From JAHDHW01 sp965220465 (GTDB lineage Bacteria > Bacteroidota > Bacteroidia > Chitinophagales > Saprospiraceae), in the NCBI GenBank assembly GCA_965220465.1, contig CBDCPZ010000022.1, forward strand, positions 310,001 to 374,000: a stretch of 64,000 bases of DNA, given 5' to 3'. This document shows, in pieces, positions 18,319 to 27,341 of this stretch. Below the pieces are notes generated by a model that did no database searches, had not been told where the DNA came from, and saw only the letters and a list, made by a program, of their open reading frames with translations. Position 1 is the first letter of the stretch. Every line of letters begins with the position of its first letter. The position numbers were made by a program, and so were the translations under genes.

Positions 18319-18651
18319 TTAAAAACCTTCCAATTCATCTGCCGGATCCCAAAAATGTTTGTCAAAATCCTGAATGACGTTTTCTTTAACTTTTACACCT
18401 TCATTTTCCAAAAGAGCCTGCATAAGACCAGGAGCAGGAAAATGATTCCTCCCGGAAAGTTCTCCCTTTCGATTTACAACTCTATGAGCAGGAACATTCT
18501 CTCCCGAAAAGCTTTTATTCAATGCCCAGCCTACCATTCTGGCAGAACCCAATGCTAGGTAATTTGCTATAGAGCCATAAGTCGTAATCCTGCCAAAAGG
18601 AATCTGTCGGGTAACTTCAAATACTTGTTCGAAATAGTTGTTTTCGCTCAT
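18319..18651 (-). CDS. Alkyltransferase-like protein (MGMT-fold, no active Cys)
   Basis: A 110-residue protein of the O6-alkylguanine-DNA alkyltransferase DNA-binding fold. RQIPFGRITTYGSIANYLALGSARMVGWALN is split across the helix-turn-helix and the Arg finger region. The active-site motif is VPAHRVVNRKGELSG, where alkyltransferases have PCHRV. The acceptor Cys is therefore replaced by Ala, as in the ATL class, which bind alkylated bases and hand them to nucleotide excision repair. The protein is likely a damage sensor, not a repair enzyme. uvrB lies in the same window at 43.9 kb. Confidence 0.88.
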   Translation of the reverse strand: MSENNYFEQVFEVTRQIPFGRITTYGSIANYLALGSARMVGWALNKSFSGENVPAHRVVNRKGELSGRNHFPAPGLMQALLENEGVKVKENVIQDFDKHFWDPADELEGF

Positions 18652-18729
18652 TGCCTGGATTTTGGTTTACAGTTTCCAAAAATAAGTACTTTTGCATCAA
18701 AATTAAACTACAAAAGCTCATCAATCTAA

Positions 18730-19359
18730 ATGTTAAAAACACGAATAAAAGCAAGCCAGGTAACAAATTTAACAGATGCGCGCTATTTTGCAGCACGTGG
18801 CGTGGAATGGCTTGGATTTAACCTTGACTCCGGAACCGAAAATTTTATACATCCCCAAAATATAAAAGCGATCAAAGAGTGGCTGGAAGGCCCCCAGATT
18901 GTAGGTGAATTCGGCATGCAGGATATTAGCGAAATAACTGCGGCCATTGATTTTTTAAATTTGGACGCTATCCAAGTCGGGATGTTTGCAGATACAAGTT
19001 CTTCGATGCTTCGTGATATTACGGTCATTAAAGAAATTGTCATTGAAAAAAATCCTGATTATTACAATTTAAGAAGTAATTTAGAAGCTGCTTCGGCAAA
19101 TGTGGATATCTTTCTTTTAAATTATTCCAAAAATAACCTCTCCTGGGAATCTATTTCAACAAAAATAAATACTCTAAAAGATTTATGTACCCGATTTAAA
19201 ATAATTTTGAGCATTGATTTTGAGCTCGCTGAATTAACCGAAATTCTGGAAGCGGTATCAATTTATGGCTTAAGTTTAAAAGGTGGTGAAGAAGAGCAAG
19301 TTGGTTTTAAATCTTTTGATGAACTTGATGAGATTTTAGACGCTTTGGAAATTGAATAA
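18730..19359 (+). CDS. TrpF-like barrel protein, probably not a functional PRAI
   Basis: A 209-residue protein whose N-terminus (IKASQVTNLTDARYFAARG, then WLGFNLD) follows the phosphoribosylanthranilate isomerase pattern KICG-T-x-DA. The general-base Cys of KICG is replaced by Ser. The C-terminal phosphate-binding part is recognisable only as YGLSLKGGEEEQVGFKSFDEL. No trp gene is adjacent. I read it as a diverged TIM-barrel paralogue of TrpF with unknown substrate. It is monocistronic and convergent with the surface operon. Confidence 0.65.
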   Translation: MLKTRIKASQVTNLTDARYFAARGVEWLGFNLDSGTENFIHPQNIKAIKEWLEGPQIVGEFGMQDISEITAAIDFLNLDAIQVGMFADTSSSMLRDITVIKEIVIEKNPDYYNLRSNLEAASANVDIFLLNYSKNNLSWESISTKINTLKDLCTRFKIILSIDFELAELTEILEAVSIYGLSLKGGEEEQVGFKSFDELDEILDALEIE

Positions 19360-19374
19360 CTCCCTTTCCCCTTT

Positions 19375-22300
19375 TTAATAAACAACCGTCACCAAACCTT
19401 TCATGACTTGAGTATTTGGATTGTAAATCGTGGTGTATTCCGCTAAAAAAGAAAAGACACCCGGGCTCACAAATTGGCCTTTGAATTGGCCATCCCAAGT
19501 ATCATCCATCTTATCTCCTTCAAAAACAATCTGACCCCATCGATTAAAAATATGAAATGAAATTTCATCAATTCCAATACCTTTAAACTGAAATACATCA
19601 TTCACGCCGTCATAATTTGGTGTAAAGGCATTTGGTGCAAAAAGGGTGTGTTCTGGTTTTACACACAAGTTCAATTCGTATTCTGACTCGCAATTTCCTT
19701 CGTTTTCTATATGAAGGACTATCGTAAAATTACCGGAATCCGGAAAAATATGGCTCAGGTTTTCGCCGAGATTATATGCTTCGGTTGGACTACCGTCGCC
19801 AAAATCCCAATATCCATTAATCCCTCCAACACTAAAATCAAGAATCTCGATTTCAGGCTCAAAACTTGAAAGACATTCCACATTCGGAGAAATACTGAAA
19901 TTTGCCTGAATTGGATCATATCCGGGGAGAGTTATGCTACTTTCAACGCTACAATTGGTTTCGGTGTTGGTAACTTCAACATTGTAAGACACCGGATTAC
20001 TTTCTATAGTTGGACCAAAAGTCGGCGGTTCGCTATCCCAAACAAATTCATATTCAGCAGGAGGAGATGCATTGATCGTTGCCCATGTTGTATCAACAAA
20101 ACATACAGTTTCGCCGGTTGTAAAAGAAGTTAAAATTCGTGGATGCACGTAAACAGTAATGCTTGCATTAGCAACCTCCGAACATCCATCTTCAATTGCA
20201 ACATTATAAGTGGTTGTATTTAAAGGGGTGACAAAATGAGATCTTCCAAAACCAAGTCCGTGATCCCACGTATAAGTGTAATTTCCCGGATTATTCCCTC
20301 CGAAACCCTCAACAGAGATCGTAATACTCTCTCCAAAGCATATAGAATCACGATCAAAAGGCAATGAAAAGCTAATCGGTTCCCCGACTTCAACTATAAC
20401 TTCAGAAGAACTAAAACATGCTCCTTGCCCAAGACTATATTCAACAACATGATTGCCCGGACCTAATTCGCCTGGATTAAACTGGTTTGCAGAAACTCCA
20501 TCAATCACAAGCTGCCCTCCGGGTGGATTCGCCATTATATTAATGATGGTATCCTTATAACAGTAAAAACTATCCAGGTTTTCAATTGTCGCATCTTCAA
20601 AAGGAATCACTGTAACAGTCCCTTCAGCATTGCATCCATCGTAGGATTCAAAATAAACAGGATGCACTCCTTCTCCTGCTACCTGAGGGTCAAAAACGCC
20701 TCCTTCGTCATTTGTAATTCCATTTCCACTCCAATAACCTCCGGGTGGGTTTGCGGTTAAAGTCATTGGAGGTTCTTCTATGCACATTGATTCCGAGGTA
20801 ACAACCGGGTTTAAAAATACTTCAACCGTCATGCTATCAATACAAGTATTTGCATCATAATATAAAACGTGTTGTCCCTCATTAGCAATGTTCGGGTCGA
20901 AAGCCCAATTGTTTCCTCCGATATTAAAAACTCCAGGCCCCGACCAAGTTCCTCCCCAAGGTCGACGACCGGTATTGTCTCTATCTAATTCAAAAACATC
21001 ATCATTTAAACAAAAAGTCAAATTATCAACTTGTATTTCAGTTTGTCTTATAAAAGCACCAATGATATCAGAACAGCCGTTTGCTGTGTATGTTAAAGTA
21101 TCAATAGATCCATTTGGTAATAAAGACGGATCATACATTCCTGTCAAAGAATCGACGACTCCAAGCCCTTGCCAAACACCCCCAGACGGACTCCAGTTAC
21201 CTGGAATGGTGAAAGGCATTTCTTCGGGACAGGCTGCAAAACTGTTGCCCGCATTAATTTCTTTTACAAAAATCGTTAGCGAGTCTGAACAACCATTTAT
21301 ATCATAAACCAAAACATTGTTTCCAATATTGGAACTTTCCGGATCAAACATTCCAAAGTCAATATCAACAATTCCTGGCCCTGACCACTCTCCTCCAAAA
21401 GGAGTCACAGGTATTTGGATAGGTAATGCCGATTGGCAAATTGAATCTATCACAGGCATGGTGATCGTATCTACATTAATAAATTTACTGCCGGAACAAC
21501 CATTCGGATGAGTGTAAGTTACTTCAAAACTTCCTGCTATCGCTGTTGGCGTAAACAATCCGTCAGCCTGAATATTTGGCCCTGACCAGGTTCCGCCGGG
21601 AGGAATTCCTCCTGAAACATAAAATGGCGCCGATCCCGGACAAGCCGCATCATCTGTTCCTTGATCGAGTTCAATCAATGTAACATTAATCGATGAAGAA
21701 CACCCTTCTAAATCTGTATATGTAACTACATCTATTTGGCTGGCAACTAGACCTGGGTCATATTCTCCCGTATTTTCATTAATGATCCCTTCTCCAGACC
21801 AAATTCCGCCGGGAGGGTTTGCTGTTATAAAAAAAGGAGTGTCAGATTGGCAAACCATTATATCACCTCCGTTTATCACAGGAGCAGGTAAAACTGTAAT
21901 AGTTATCATATCTTCGGCAGTTGAGCCGTTGGCGTCAGAAACCAATAAAGTATAAACAGTTGTCGCAGTTGGGCAAACCACTGCTGTATCGCTATTCAAA
22001 TTAACCGGGCTCCAATTGTAGGAATATGTTCCAGCCAAACCACCAGACACAAAAGAGGTAATCAAAGCACAATCACCTTCACAAATGGTATCATTTTCGG
22101 TATCTATATCAACAAAAAGTGGACAATCGACAATTGCAAAATTACCCGTTGAAACCAATTCATAAATTTCACCACATTCATCCACTTTATAGGAAATAAA
22201 AATTACCTGATAATTGCCACTCACCGCCAAAGGCTCTGTAAAATTTATTATCGCCGAATTGGTCGTTCCGCCTGAACAGGGATTCGGACTGACACTCGCT

Positions 22301-22863
22301 ATTCCCGGTATTTGAGGTCCGACAATACTAAAGGCTGATGCATAAATGGAATCACAGGGAATCTGTTCATCAAAAGTAACGACCATTGAGTTACTTTCAC
22401 ATGGAACATTTGCAATGGGTAAAATATTCGGAGGAAGAGGTTCTTCAACATCTACCCACCATTCTGCATCCCAACCTGTGCAAGCCACATTCGGGTCACT
22501 GGTAAAGTTGATTGTTAAACAACCACTATAAGCAGTAATAAGCGGTGGTTCATCCTCTCCCGAGTGTGGTCCAAAAATAATCGTTGACATGGTATCCGGC
22601 CCATCATAAATCGTAATAAAATCAAACATCTCTTCCGAACAAAATTCATAGAATTCCATAATAATCGGCTGATTGCCAGGGACACATATCGTAAATGTAT
22701 AATTTTCATTGTGGTCATAATTTCCGCCGATATCTCCGTTTTCACTATCATATAAAATTCCCTTGCAATCATCAACCGTTTGATTACTCATATAAAATTC
22801 AGGTTGCGCCATGCATATTCCTGACAAAAACAGACTAATAATTTGTAAAAATATTCCCCTCAT
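19375..22863 (-). CDS. Large secreted protein with CUB, GxWSG repeats, PKD and CHU_C domain
   Basis: A 1162-residue surface protein. After a signal peptide (ICMAQPEF) comes a CUB domain (about residues 30-145). Next are beta modules, then about seven repeats of 70-75 residues with a PPGGxWSGxGI core (about 345-790), Ig/PKD-like modules (INGYWDFGDGSP about 1000), and a gliding motility-associated C-terminal domain (FAPNAFTPNYDGVNDVFQF to the end) that serves as a T9SS type B signal. Likely an adhesin. It is the last gene of a six-gene operon. The frame opens at a TTG (22887) overlapping the upstream gene, but the ATG at 22863 starts the signal peptide. Confidence 0.88.
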   Translation of the reverse strand: MRGIFLQIISLFLSGICMAQPEFYMSNQTVDDCKGILYDSENGDIGGNYDHNENYTFTICVPGNQPIIMEFYEFCSEEMFDFITIYDGPDTMSTIIFGPHSGEDEPPLITAYSGCLTINFTSDPNVACTGWDAEWWVDVEEPLPPNILPIANVPCESNSMVVTFDEQIPCDSIYASAFSIVGPQIPGIASVSPNPCSGGTTNSAIINFTEPLAVSGNYQVIFISYKVDECGEIYELVSTGNFAIVDCPLFVDIDTENDTICEGDCALITSFVSGGLAGTYSYNWSPVNLNSDTAVVCPTATTVYTLLVSDANGSTAEDMITITVLPAPVINGGDIMVCQSDTPFFITANPPGGIWSGEGIINENTGEYDPGLVASQIDVVTYTDLEGCSSSINVTLIELDQGTDDAACPGSAPFYVSGGIPPGGTWSGPNIQADGLFTPTAIAGSFEVTYTHPNGCSGSKFINVDTITMPVIDSICQSALPIQIPVTPFGGEWSGPGIVDIDFGMFDPESSNIGNNVLVYDINGCSDSLTIFVKEINAGNSFAACPEEMPFTIPGNWSPSGGVWQGLGVVDSLTGMYDPSLLPNGSIDTLTYTANGCSDIIGAFIRQTEIQVDNLTFCLNDDVFELDRDNTGRRPWGGTWSGPGVFNIGGNNWAFDPNIANEGQHVLYYDANTCIDSMTVEVFLNPVVTSESMCIEEPPMTLTANPPGGYWSGNGITNDEGGVFDPQVAGEGVHPVYFESYDGCNAEGTVTVIPFEDATIENLDSFYCYKDTIINIMANPPGGQLVIDGVSANQFNPGELGPGNHVVEYSLGQGACFSSSEVIVEVGEPISFSLPFDRDSICFGESITISVEGFGGNNPGNYTYTWDHGLGFGRSHFVTPLNTTTYNVAIEDGCSEVANASITVYVHPRILTSFTTGETVCFVDTTWATINASPPAEYEFVWDSEPPTFGPTIESNPVSYNVEVTNTETNCSVESSITLPGYDPIQANFSISPNVECLSSFEPEIEILDFSVGGINGYWDFGDGSPTEAYNLGENLSHIFPDSGNFTIVLHIENEGNCESEYELNLCVKPEHTLFAPNAFTPNYDGVNDVFQFKGIGIDEISFHIFNRWGQIVFEGDKMDDTWDGQFKGQFVSPGVFSFLAEYTTIYNPNTQVMKGLVTVVY
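20500..21830 (-). repeat. Seven in-gene repeats, about 215-225 bp each
   Basis: Inside the large adhesin-like gene, copies of a PPGG-[TIEYQ]-WSG-type core recur at about 20510, 20730, 20940, 21165, 21375, 21580 and 21800. They are divergent at DNA level, so they are old protein repeats rather than recent tandem duplications. The copy near 20510 keeps only PPGGQLVIDG. Confidence 0.75.
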
Positions 22864-22883
22864 TGGATTTAGGTGCTTGGGTC

Positions 22884-23342
22884 TCAATCTTCTAAAATTG
22901 TTATAATTCCTGTTTCAATTGTATTGCTTTGATTACCTTCTCTATCGATTACATAAATCGACAAAACCATCTTTTCCTCCGTTCCATTTCCCAATAAAAA
23001 GGTAGGAGACAATTTTATATTCAGTGTTCCATTAATTGATATTTGTGAGCCTACTGGTGCGAGTGGACCTAAATAATATTCATCTGCTTTTTCAAGACGG
23101 CTATCTTTTACAAAAATGGAATTTACGTCAGGGTCTGGGTTTCCCAAATCTCCATCTCCATCTTCATATAAAATAGTTACAGAAATTGAATCTGAAAACT
23201 GGATTACTGTTTCCTTTGAAACTTCCAACAATTCAATCCTGGGTGTGAGGTCATAAAAAGGATCGTTCGATACTTTTGTACATCCCAAAACAAATATTGC
23301 TGTAAAAAAAAGAAACCGTAAATATGTATTGAATCTGTTCAT
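22884..23342 (-). CDS. Lipoprotein, unknown function
   Basis: A 152-residue protein with signal peptide and lipobox FVLGCTKV at about residue 21. The mature domain is beta-rich, with an acidic DGDGDLGNPDPDVNSIF stretch that looks like a calcium-binding loop, and LSIYVIDREGNQSNTIETG near the end, as in Ig/cadherin-like folds. It is cotranscribed, 3 bases after the CxxxxCH lipoprotein and 20 bases before the adhesin-like gene. No family recognised. Confidence 0.75.
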   Translation of the reverse strand: MNRFNTYLRFLFFTAIFVLGCTKVSNDPFYDLTPRIELLEVSKETVIQFSDSISVTILYEDGDGDLGNPDPDVNSIFVKDSRLEKADEYYLGPLAPVGSQISINGTLNIKLSPTFLLGNGTEEKMVLSIYVIDREGNQSNTIETGIITILED

Positions 23343-23345
23343 TTT

Positions 23346-24287
23346 CTATTCGATGATCGTAAATGAAAAATAATCTTTTATATAATATGCTCCTCCGTCT
23401 GAAGGGATTTCCGTTACCGGATTTGCAGCATCTTTTACATAAACCCGGAAATAAACTTTCTCATGAAGTGCAGCATAATCATGTGGATTGATCGTGATTT
23501 TGTGGTAATAATTAATCTGGCCTCCGTAATATCCTTCATGCACAACAGGAGTGCTCAAAACCTGAAGATTCTGTTCTGTAATTCCTTCAAATCCATCTTG
23601 ATCCTGTGAAAACCGAATTTTATTATTGCTAAAATTATTCGAAGCAGTATCATCATCAGAAAAGGCAAAATATAGCTCTAAAGTAGTCTGAGAAAGCGGA
23701 ACACGCAAAGCTCCTTGTCCACCATCTTCACGACCGTTCCAGGTTGTTCCTTTTCCGATCACGCCTTGCATTTGAGGTAATCCATTTGCAATCGTTGGGC
23801 TATTTCCTAATATATCTTTTGCGCCACCAGCAATCCAGTCTTTTACATTTTGGATGTATTCATCAGATTTATTAGGCCAGTCCGAATCCGGCTCAATTGC
23901 CAATGGCATCATTCCTGAATTTCCATCAATGTCGTAGGTTAACCTGGCAATAATTTGTGATTGATTTACATTTCCAGGAACAACACGATATTCAAAAGAT
24001 CCCTGTGGATCATTTTTAATGATTGGTTGAAAAACCAAAGTATTATATGTGCTCTCAATTGTTCTAAAATCTGGTTCGAAGTTACCATCATGGCAACCTG
24101 AATTTGCGCATGTTTTTCCAAAGATATTGGCATGCAACCCTTCAATTGAAATAGGGTTCAGCTCTTCACCAAGAACAGTGTTGTCTTCTGGTAGCTCTTG
24201 AGCATCGTATGGATTCACATGTTCTTTTTGGCATGAAATAATTATAAAAACGAAAAAAAGAGCAGCTATTATTTGTTTTGAAATCAT
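23346..24287 (-). CDS. Lipoprotein with CxxxxCH cytochrome-like motif
   Basis: A 313-residue lipoprotein (lipobox IIISCQKE). Near residue 60 it has TCANSGCHDGNFEPDFRTI, a Cys-x4-Cys-His arrangement like the divergent haem-attachment motif of planctomycete-type cytochromes. It is followed by QSQIIARLTYDIDGNSGMMP, where a Met could be the distal haem ligand, and WIAGGAKD, typical of these c-type domains. The C-terminal half is a beta domain. Haem binding is an inference, because the motif is not the standard CxxCH. The gene lies 14 bases after the DUF1501 gene. Confidence 0.72.
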   Translation of the reverse strand: MISKQIIAALFFVFIIISCQKEHVNPYDAQELPEDNTVLGEELNPISIEGLHANIFGKTCANSGCHDGNFEPDFRTIESTYNTLVFQPIIKNDPQGSFEYRVVPGNVNQSQIIARLTYDIDGNSGMMPLAIEPDSDWPNKSDEYIQNVKDWIAGGAKDILGNSPTIANGLPQMQGVIGKGTTWNGREDGGQGALRVPLSQTTLELYFAFSDDDTASNNFSNNKIRFSQDQDGFEGITEQNLQVLSTPVVHEGYYGGQINYYHKITINPHDYAALHEKVYFRVYVKDAANPVTEIPSDGGAYYIKDYFSFTIIE

Positions 24288-24301
24288 CTTCTAATTCTTT
24301 C

Positions 24302-25657
24302 TTAAATTCTATCAAATAAAGACATCGCATTGGATTGCAAAAGCCCTTTGGAATAGACTTCATTTTTGATTCCAAATATATCCGCAATAGTCGGGACAAT
24401 ATCAGCAGCATCGCCAATCGGGTTGTTTTCATCTCCAACAATTAGGTTGGGTTGAACACCAGGGCCAACCATTTGCGTAAAAATCCTCCTCGAATTGGCA
24501 TCAGAGTCATGATCAAATGCAAACCAATCATTTTCGTCGGTTATGGCGTTGGATTCATAATTTCGGCCATGTTCGGGCATGATAATCATCACAGTATCAT
24601 TGGCCATTTCTGGTACTTGCTCTTGAATAAATTTCCACAAGTGCCCAACTGCGTGATCACCACGATGCAATGATTGTAAGTAACCTGTATAACTTGAATG
24701 GCAACTATCTACACTGCTCATATTTACAACAAGCATTTTTGGTTTAAACCATTTGAGTACTTCGGTTGCATATCCGATAGTAGAAAGATCTCCATTATCT
24801 GTTACTGGTGGAAAAGCAATTTGGCCATTATCTAATTGTTCAAAGGTGTTTTCAATAAATTGTTTGATGTTATATTTTTCTTCTTCTGTATTGTATAAAT
24901 GTGGTATTTCACGACCGTTTGACAAATATGAATGGTTTAAAAATTCTCTCATTTCTACAATTCTACTCACTTCTTCATCTGGATGGAAATTTCGAAAACC
25001 CTTTAAATGATCTTGGCCTTGCTGACCGAATGTAACATTTGGAGCAAAAAAGTTTGCACCATATTTTCTACCATAATCCGGATGGGCGCTATAATTGAGT
25101 AGGGGAGTGGAATTGCCAATTCCGTTTCCGATAAACCAAGTATCCGTTGCATCGAAGCCAGCATGTCTTCTCAGGTATTCGAAAATCGTGGGGTGCTTCG
25201 GCCTCGCTTGTAAGCCTTGCGTCACGCCATAATATCCAGATACCCCTGTGCTTAATCCTCCAAAATGACCCGTTCCTCCTTTTGAATATCGAACTTCTTT
25301 GAATAATGTTCCCTGCTCTTCTAATGTCGTGTTTAAAATCTGGTCAATAGGCTGGCCTCCTGGTTGTCCATCTTGGCTGGTCACCCCGTAGACAACTTTC
25401 AATTCGGGAACATCACCTGTCAACATATTATACATGATATTTCCTTCAATATCTAATCCTTGACTTTCCGCCAAATATCGTTTACCCATTGCTTCTTGTT
25501 GACGAACACCTCCTGCAAACATGACAAATACAACATGGTTTGCCATCACAGAACCTGTCGCTGCAAATAATCTTCCGGTAGGCAAAATATAAGGCATACT
25601 GATCGTTCCTGCAGTTGCAAGTGAAGCTTTTTTAAGAAAGTCCCTTCTTTTCATCAT
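24302..25657 (-). CDS. DUF1501 family exported protein (first copy)
   Basis: A 451-residue protein with a twin-arginine-like leader, RRDFLKKASLATAG. The body has the alkaline-phosphatase/sulfatase-like fold typical of DUF1501: HVVFVMFAGGVRQQEA, VVNMSSVDSCHSSYTGYLQSL, TVMIIMPEHGRNYESNA, and DIVPTIADIFGI at the end. Function is not established; in planctomycetes the family is encoded next to PSD/DUF1549 genes. Here the partners are two lipoproteins that look like such domains. Unlike the second DUF1501 protein at 47 kb, it has no T9SS signal. Confidence 0.85.
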   Translation of the reverse strand: MMKRRDFLKKASLATAGTISMPYILPTGRLFAATGSVMANHVVFVMFAGGVRQQEAMGKRYLAESQGLDIEGNIMYNMLTGDVPELKVVYGVTSQDGQPGGQPIDQILNTTLEEQGTLFKEVRYSKGGTGHFGGLSTGVSGYYGVTQGLQARPKHPTIFEYLRRHAGFDATDTWFIGNGIGNSTPLLNYSAHPDYGRKYGANFFAPNVTFGQQGQDHLKGFRNFHPDEEVSRIVEMREFLNHSYLSNGREIPHLYNTEEEKYNIKQFIENTFEQLDNGQIAFPPVTDNGDLSTIGYATEVLKWFKPKMLVVNMSSVDSCHSSYTGYLQSLHRGDHAVGHLWKFIQEQVPEMANDTVMIIMPEHGRNYESNAITDENDWFAFDHDSDANSRRIFTQMVGPGVQPNLIVGDENNPIGDAADIVPTIADIFGIKNEVYSKGLLQSNAMSLFDRI

Positions 25658-25708
25658 TCAAATTTTGATAATTAGTAGAAGTATAGTTTTTGGAATGGCC
25701 CTCAAATT

Positions 25709-26200
25709 TTAATAATAATTATATTCGTTAGCCGTAGCAAAAGAAAAATAAACCAATACAGGAGTAACATCGGGATTTGATTCTATATAATTTGTGAAAT
25801 ATGTTTTCTCTGCTTCAGTCGGTAATCGAACATAAAATCGTTTGTAGGTTTCAATTACAAATTTTTCAATATCTGCTCGCATTTCTCCGTTAGTCGGAAT
25901 CTCTACATCAGGATCTGTAATCATTTTTGCCAACACGGTTTCATATGCAATCTGCTTGTCACCAATCGAAGCGATCAATTCTGAGATATCCACCAAATCA
26001 TCCGGGCTTAGTGCTTTTTGATAAATATTGGTATATAAAATTGAAATAAACTGGGGTACTGATTTTTCTTTATCCTTTTCTGAATTGTTTGGATTGACCA
26101 CCACTTCATTGACATCATAAACATACGTTTCCTCTTTGCAGCCGACCATGGCTATCAAAACTATGATGACGCCCAATAAGGCTTGTTGAATTTTTTTCAT
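25709..26200 (-). CDS. Helical lipoprotein, PSD-like C-terminal part
   Basis: A 163-residue lipoprotein (lipobox LIAMVGCKEE). The mature part is mostly helical and ends FVIETYKRFYVRLPTEAEKTY, then FSFATANEYNYY, a pattern seen at the end of DUF1553/DUF1800-type proteins (R-x-P-T-x-x-E, then a terminal N-E-F/Y). It is the second gene of the surface operon. The similarity is weak and by pattern only. Confidence 0.7.
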   Translation of the reverse strand: MKKIQQALLGVIIVLIAMVGCKEETYVYDVNEVVVNPNNSEKDKEKSVPQFISILYTNIYQKALSPDDLVDISELIASIGDKQIAYETVLAKMITDPDVEIPTNGEMRADIEKFVIETYKRFYVRLPTEAEKTYFTNYIESNPDVTPVLVYFSFATANEYNYY

Positions 26201-26211
26201 ATCTCTAATTT

Positions 26212-27084
26212 TTAAAAATTAGCGTATTCATCTGTTTTCATTATTTCGCGCTGGATGATTTTTATATCACGGTGATTAATAAAATCTTCTAACAGTACTG
26301 CTGTTTCTTCCGTAGTTGGAGGCCTTGACAATAGTTGCTGAAATGCCCAAATAATCATACCCTCGTACATTTCTCTTGAATTGCTAATGATGTTTACATA
26401 ATCTGATTTATTTTGGCCAATCTCGCCAAAAATGGTTGCTGAATTGTTATATTCCACCATTTCATATCCTTCCTGAAATTCAGCATTGGTTGGGTATCTC
26501 CACATCAAATTATCAAAACTTGCATTCACAAAATTGAAAGTGTTCATATTTATCTGATCATAAACCAAGTTGTAAATCATTCGTGCAAACATCTCATTAT
26601 ATTGGATTAACCCATTTTGTAAATCTGCACGACTTGACAGTACTTGTTGTAAGCGCAAAATATCAGCCGGATCGCTAGTTCCATCTATTTTCTCGTATAT
26701 TTTCGCATCAGATGCGCCTTCAATACAGCGGATTTTTGCCAGATTATAAAGGTGTTGATGATAACCTCTTGAATAAGAAGTATCTCCTTCAATATAGTCA
26801 GTATTGGTTTGGAGTTTGGTGATAAATGCTGCTCGGGTCTCTTTCGAAAGGTTTCCACTTTTTAGGGCCTGAAGCTCTAATTCCATTTCAGTATCAAGAG
26901 GTTCTCTTCCGATCAGATCGATGAAAACACGATTGATATAATTTTCAATTTTTATTGCAGGAACATTATTAATGATTGGCGCATCATTGTCGGGAACAAT
27001 GATTGTTTCTTTTTTACAGGAAAATGTACTTAATAATATTACAATCCCAAAACTGAATTTTGTGGCATGTATAAATGCACTCAT
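26212..27084 (-). CDS. Helical lipoprotein, PSD1/DUF1549-like
   Basis: A 290-residue lipoprotein (STFSCKKE lipobox). The mature start IENYINRVFIDLIGREPLDTE matches the opening of planctomycete PSD1/DUF1549 domains (R-x-x-x-D-L-x-G-x-x-P). The C-terminal IWAFQQLLSRPPTTEETAVL matches the DUF1553-type repeat of the same idea. It is the first gene of a six-gene minus-strand operon ending at 19375. No clear promoter was found in the 250 bases upstream. Likely an outer-membrane or periplasmic partner of the DUF1501 protein. Confidence 0.7.
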   Translation of the reverse strand: MSAFIHATKFSFGIVILLSTFSCKKETIIVPDNDAPIINNVPAIKIENYINRVFIDLIGREPLDTEMELELQALKSGNLSKETRAAFITKLQTNTDYIEGDTSYSRGYHQHLYNLAKIRCIEGASDAKIYEKIDGTSDPADILRLQQVLSSRADLQNGLIQYNEMFARMIYNLVYDQINMNTFNFVNASFDNLMWRYPTNAEFQEGYEMVEYNNSATIFGEIGQNKSDYVNIISNSREMYEGMIIWAFQQLLSRPPTTEETAVLLEDFINHRDIKIIQREIMKTDEYANF

Positions 27085-27265
27085 AGCGGTGTATTATTTC
27101 AGATTAATTACTGAAAATTAATAAAAAAGTGTCTGTTGAATGATGTGTTCAGAAAGGATTATGTACAATCAGGGTTGATAAAAAGTTAATTTTTTTAACT
27201 CTTGGGTATCTAACGGCAAGAGATTTTAAAAAATTATATTTTTTGATATTAATTTATTATTTAAT

Positions 27266-27316
27266 AAAAAAACAATTCCCGAAGTGCCTTTATAATGACA
27301 TTCGGGGTTTGTTTTT
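27266..27316 (-). terminator. Terminator after the YqeY-family gene
   Basis: Arms around CCCGAA and TTCGGGG within AACAA/TTGTT flanks, with A and T runs outside. It lies 26 bases past the stop of the gene at 27342. Confidence 0.75.
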
Positions 27317-27341
27317 CTTTCATTAGTTATATAGAAATCTC

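Noticed and set aside
19375..27084. Polysaccharide utilisation locus (SusCD type)
   Set aside because: No SusC TonB-dependent receptor, SusD protein or glycoside hydrolase is present.
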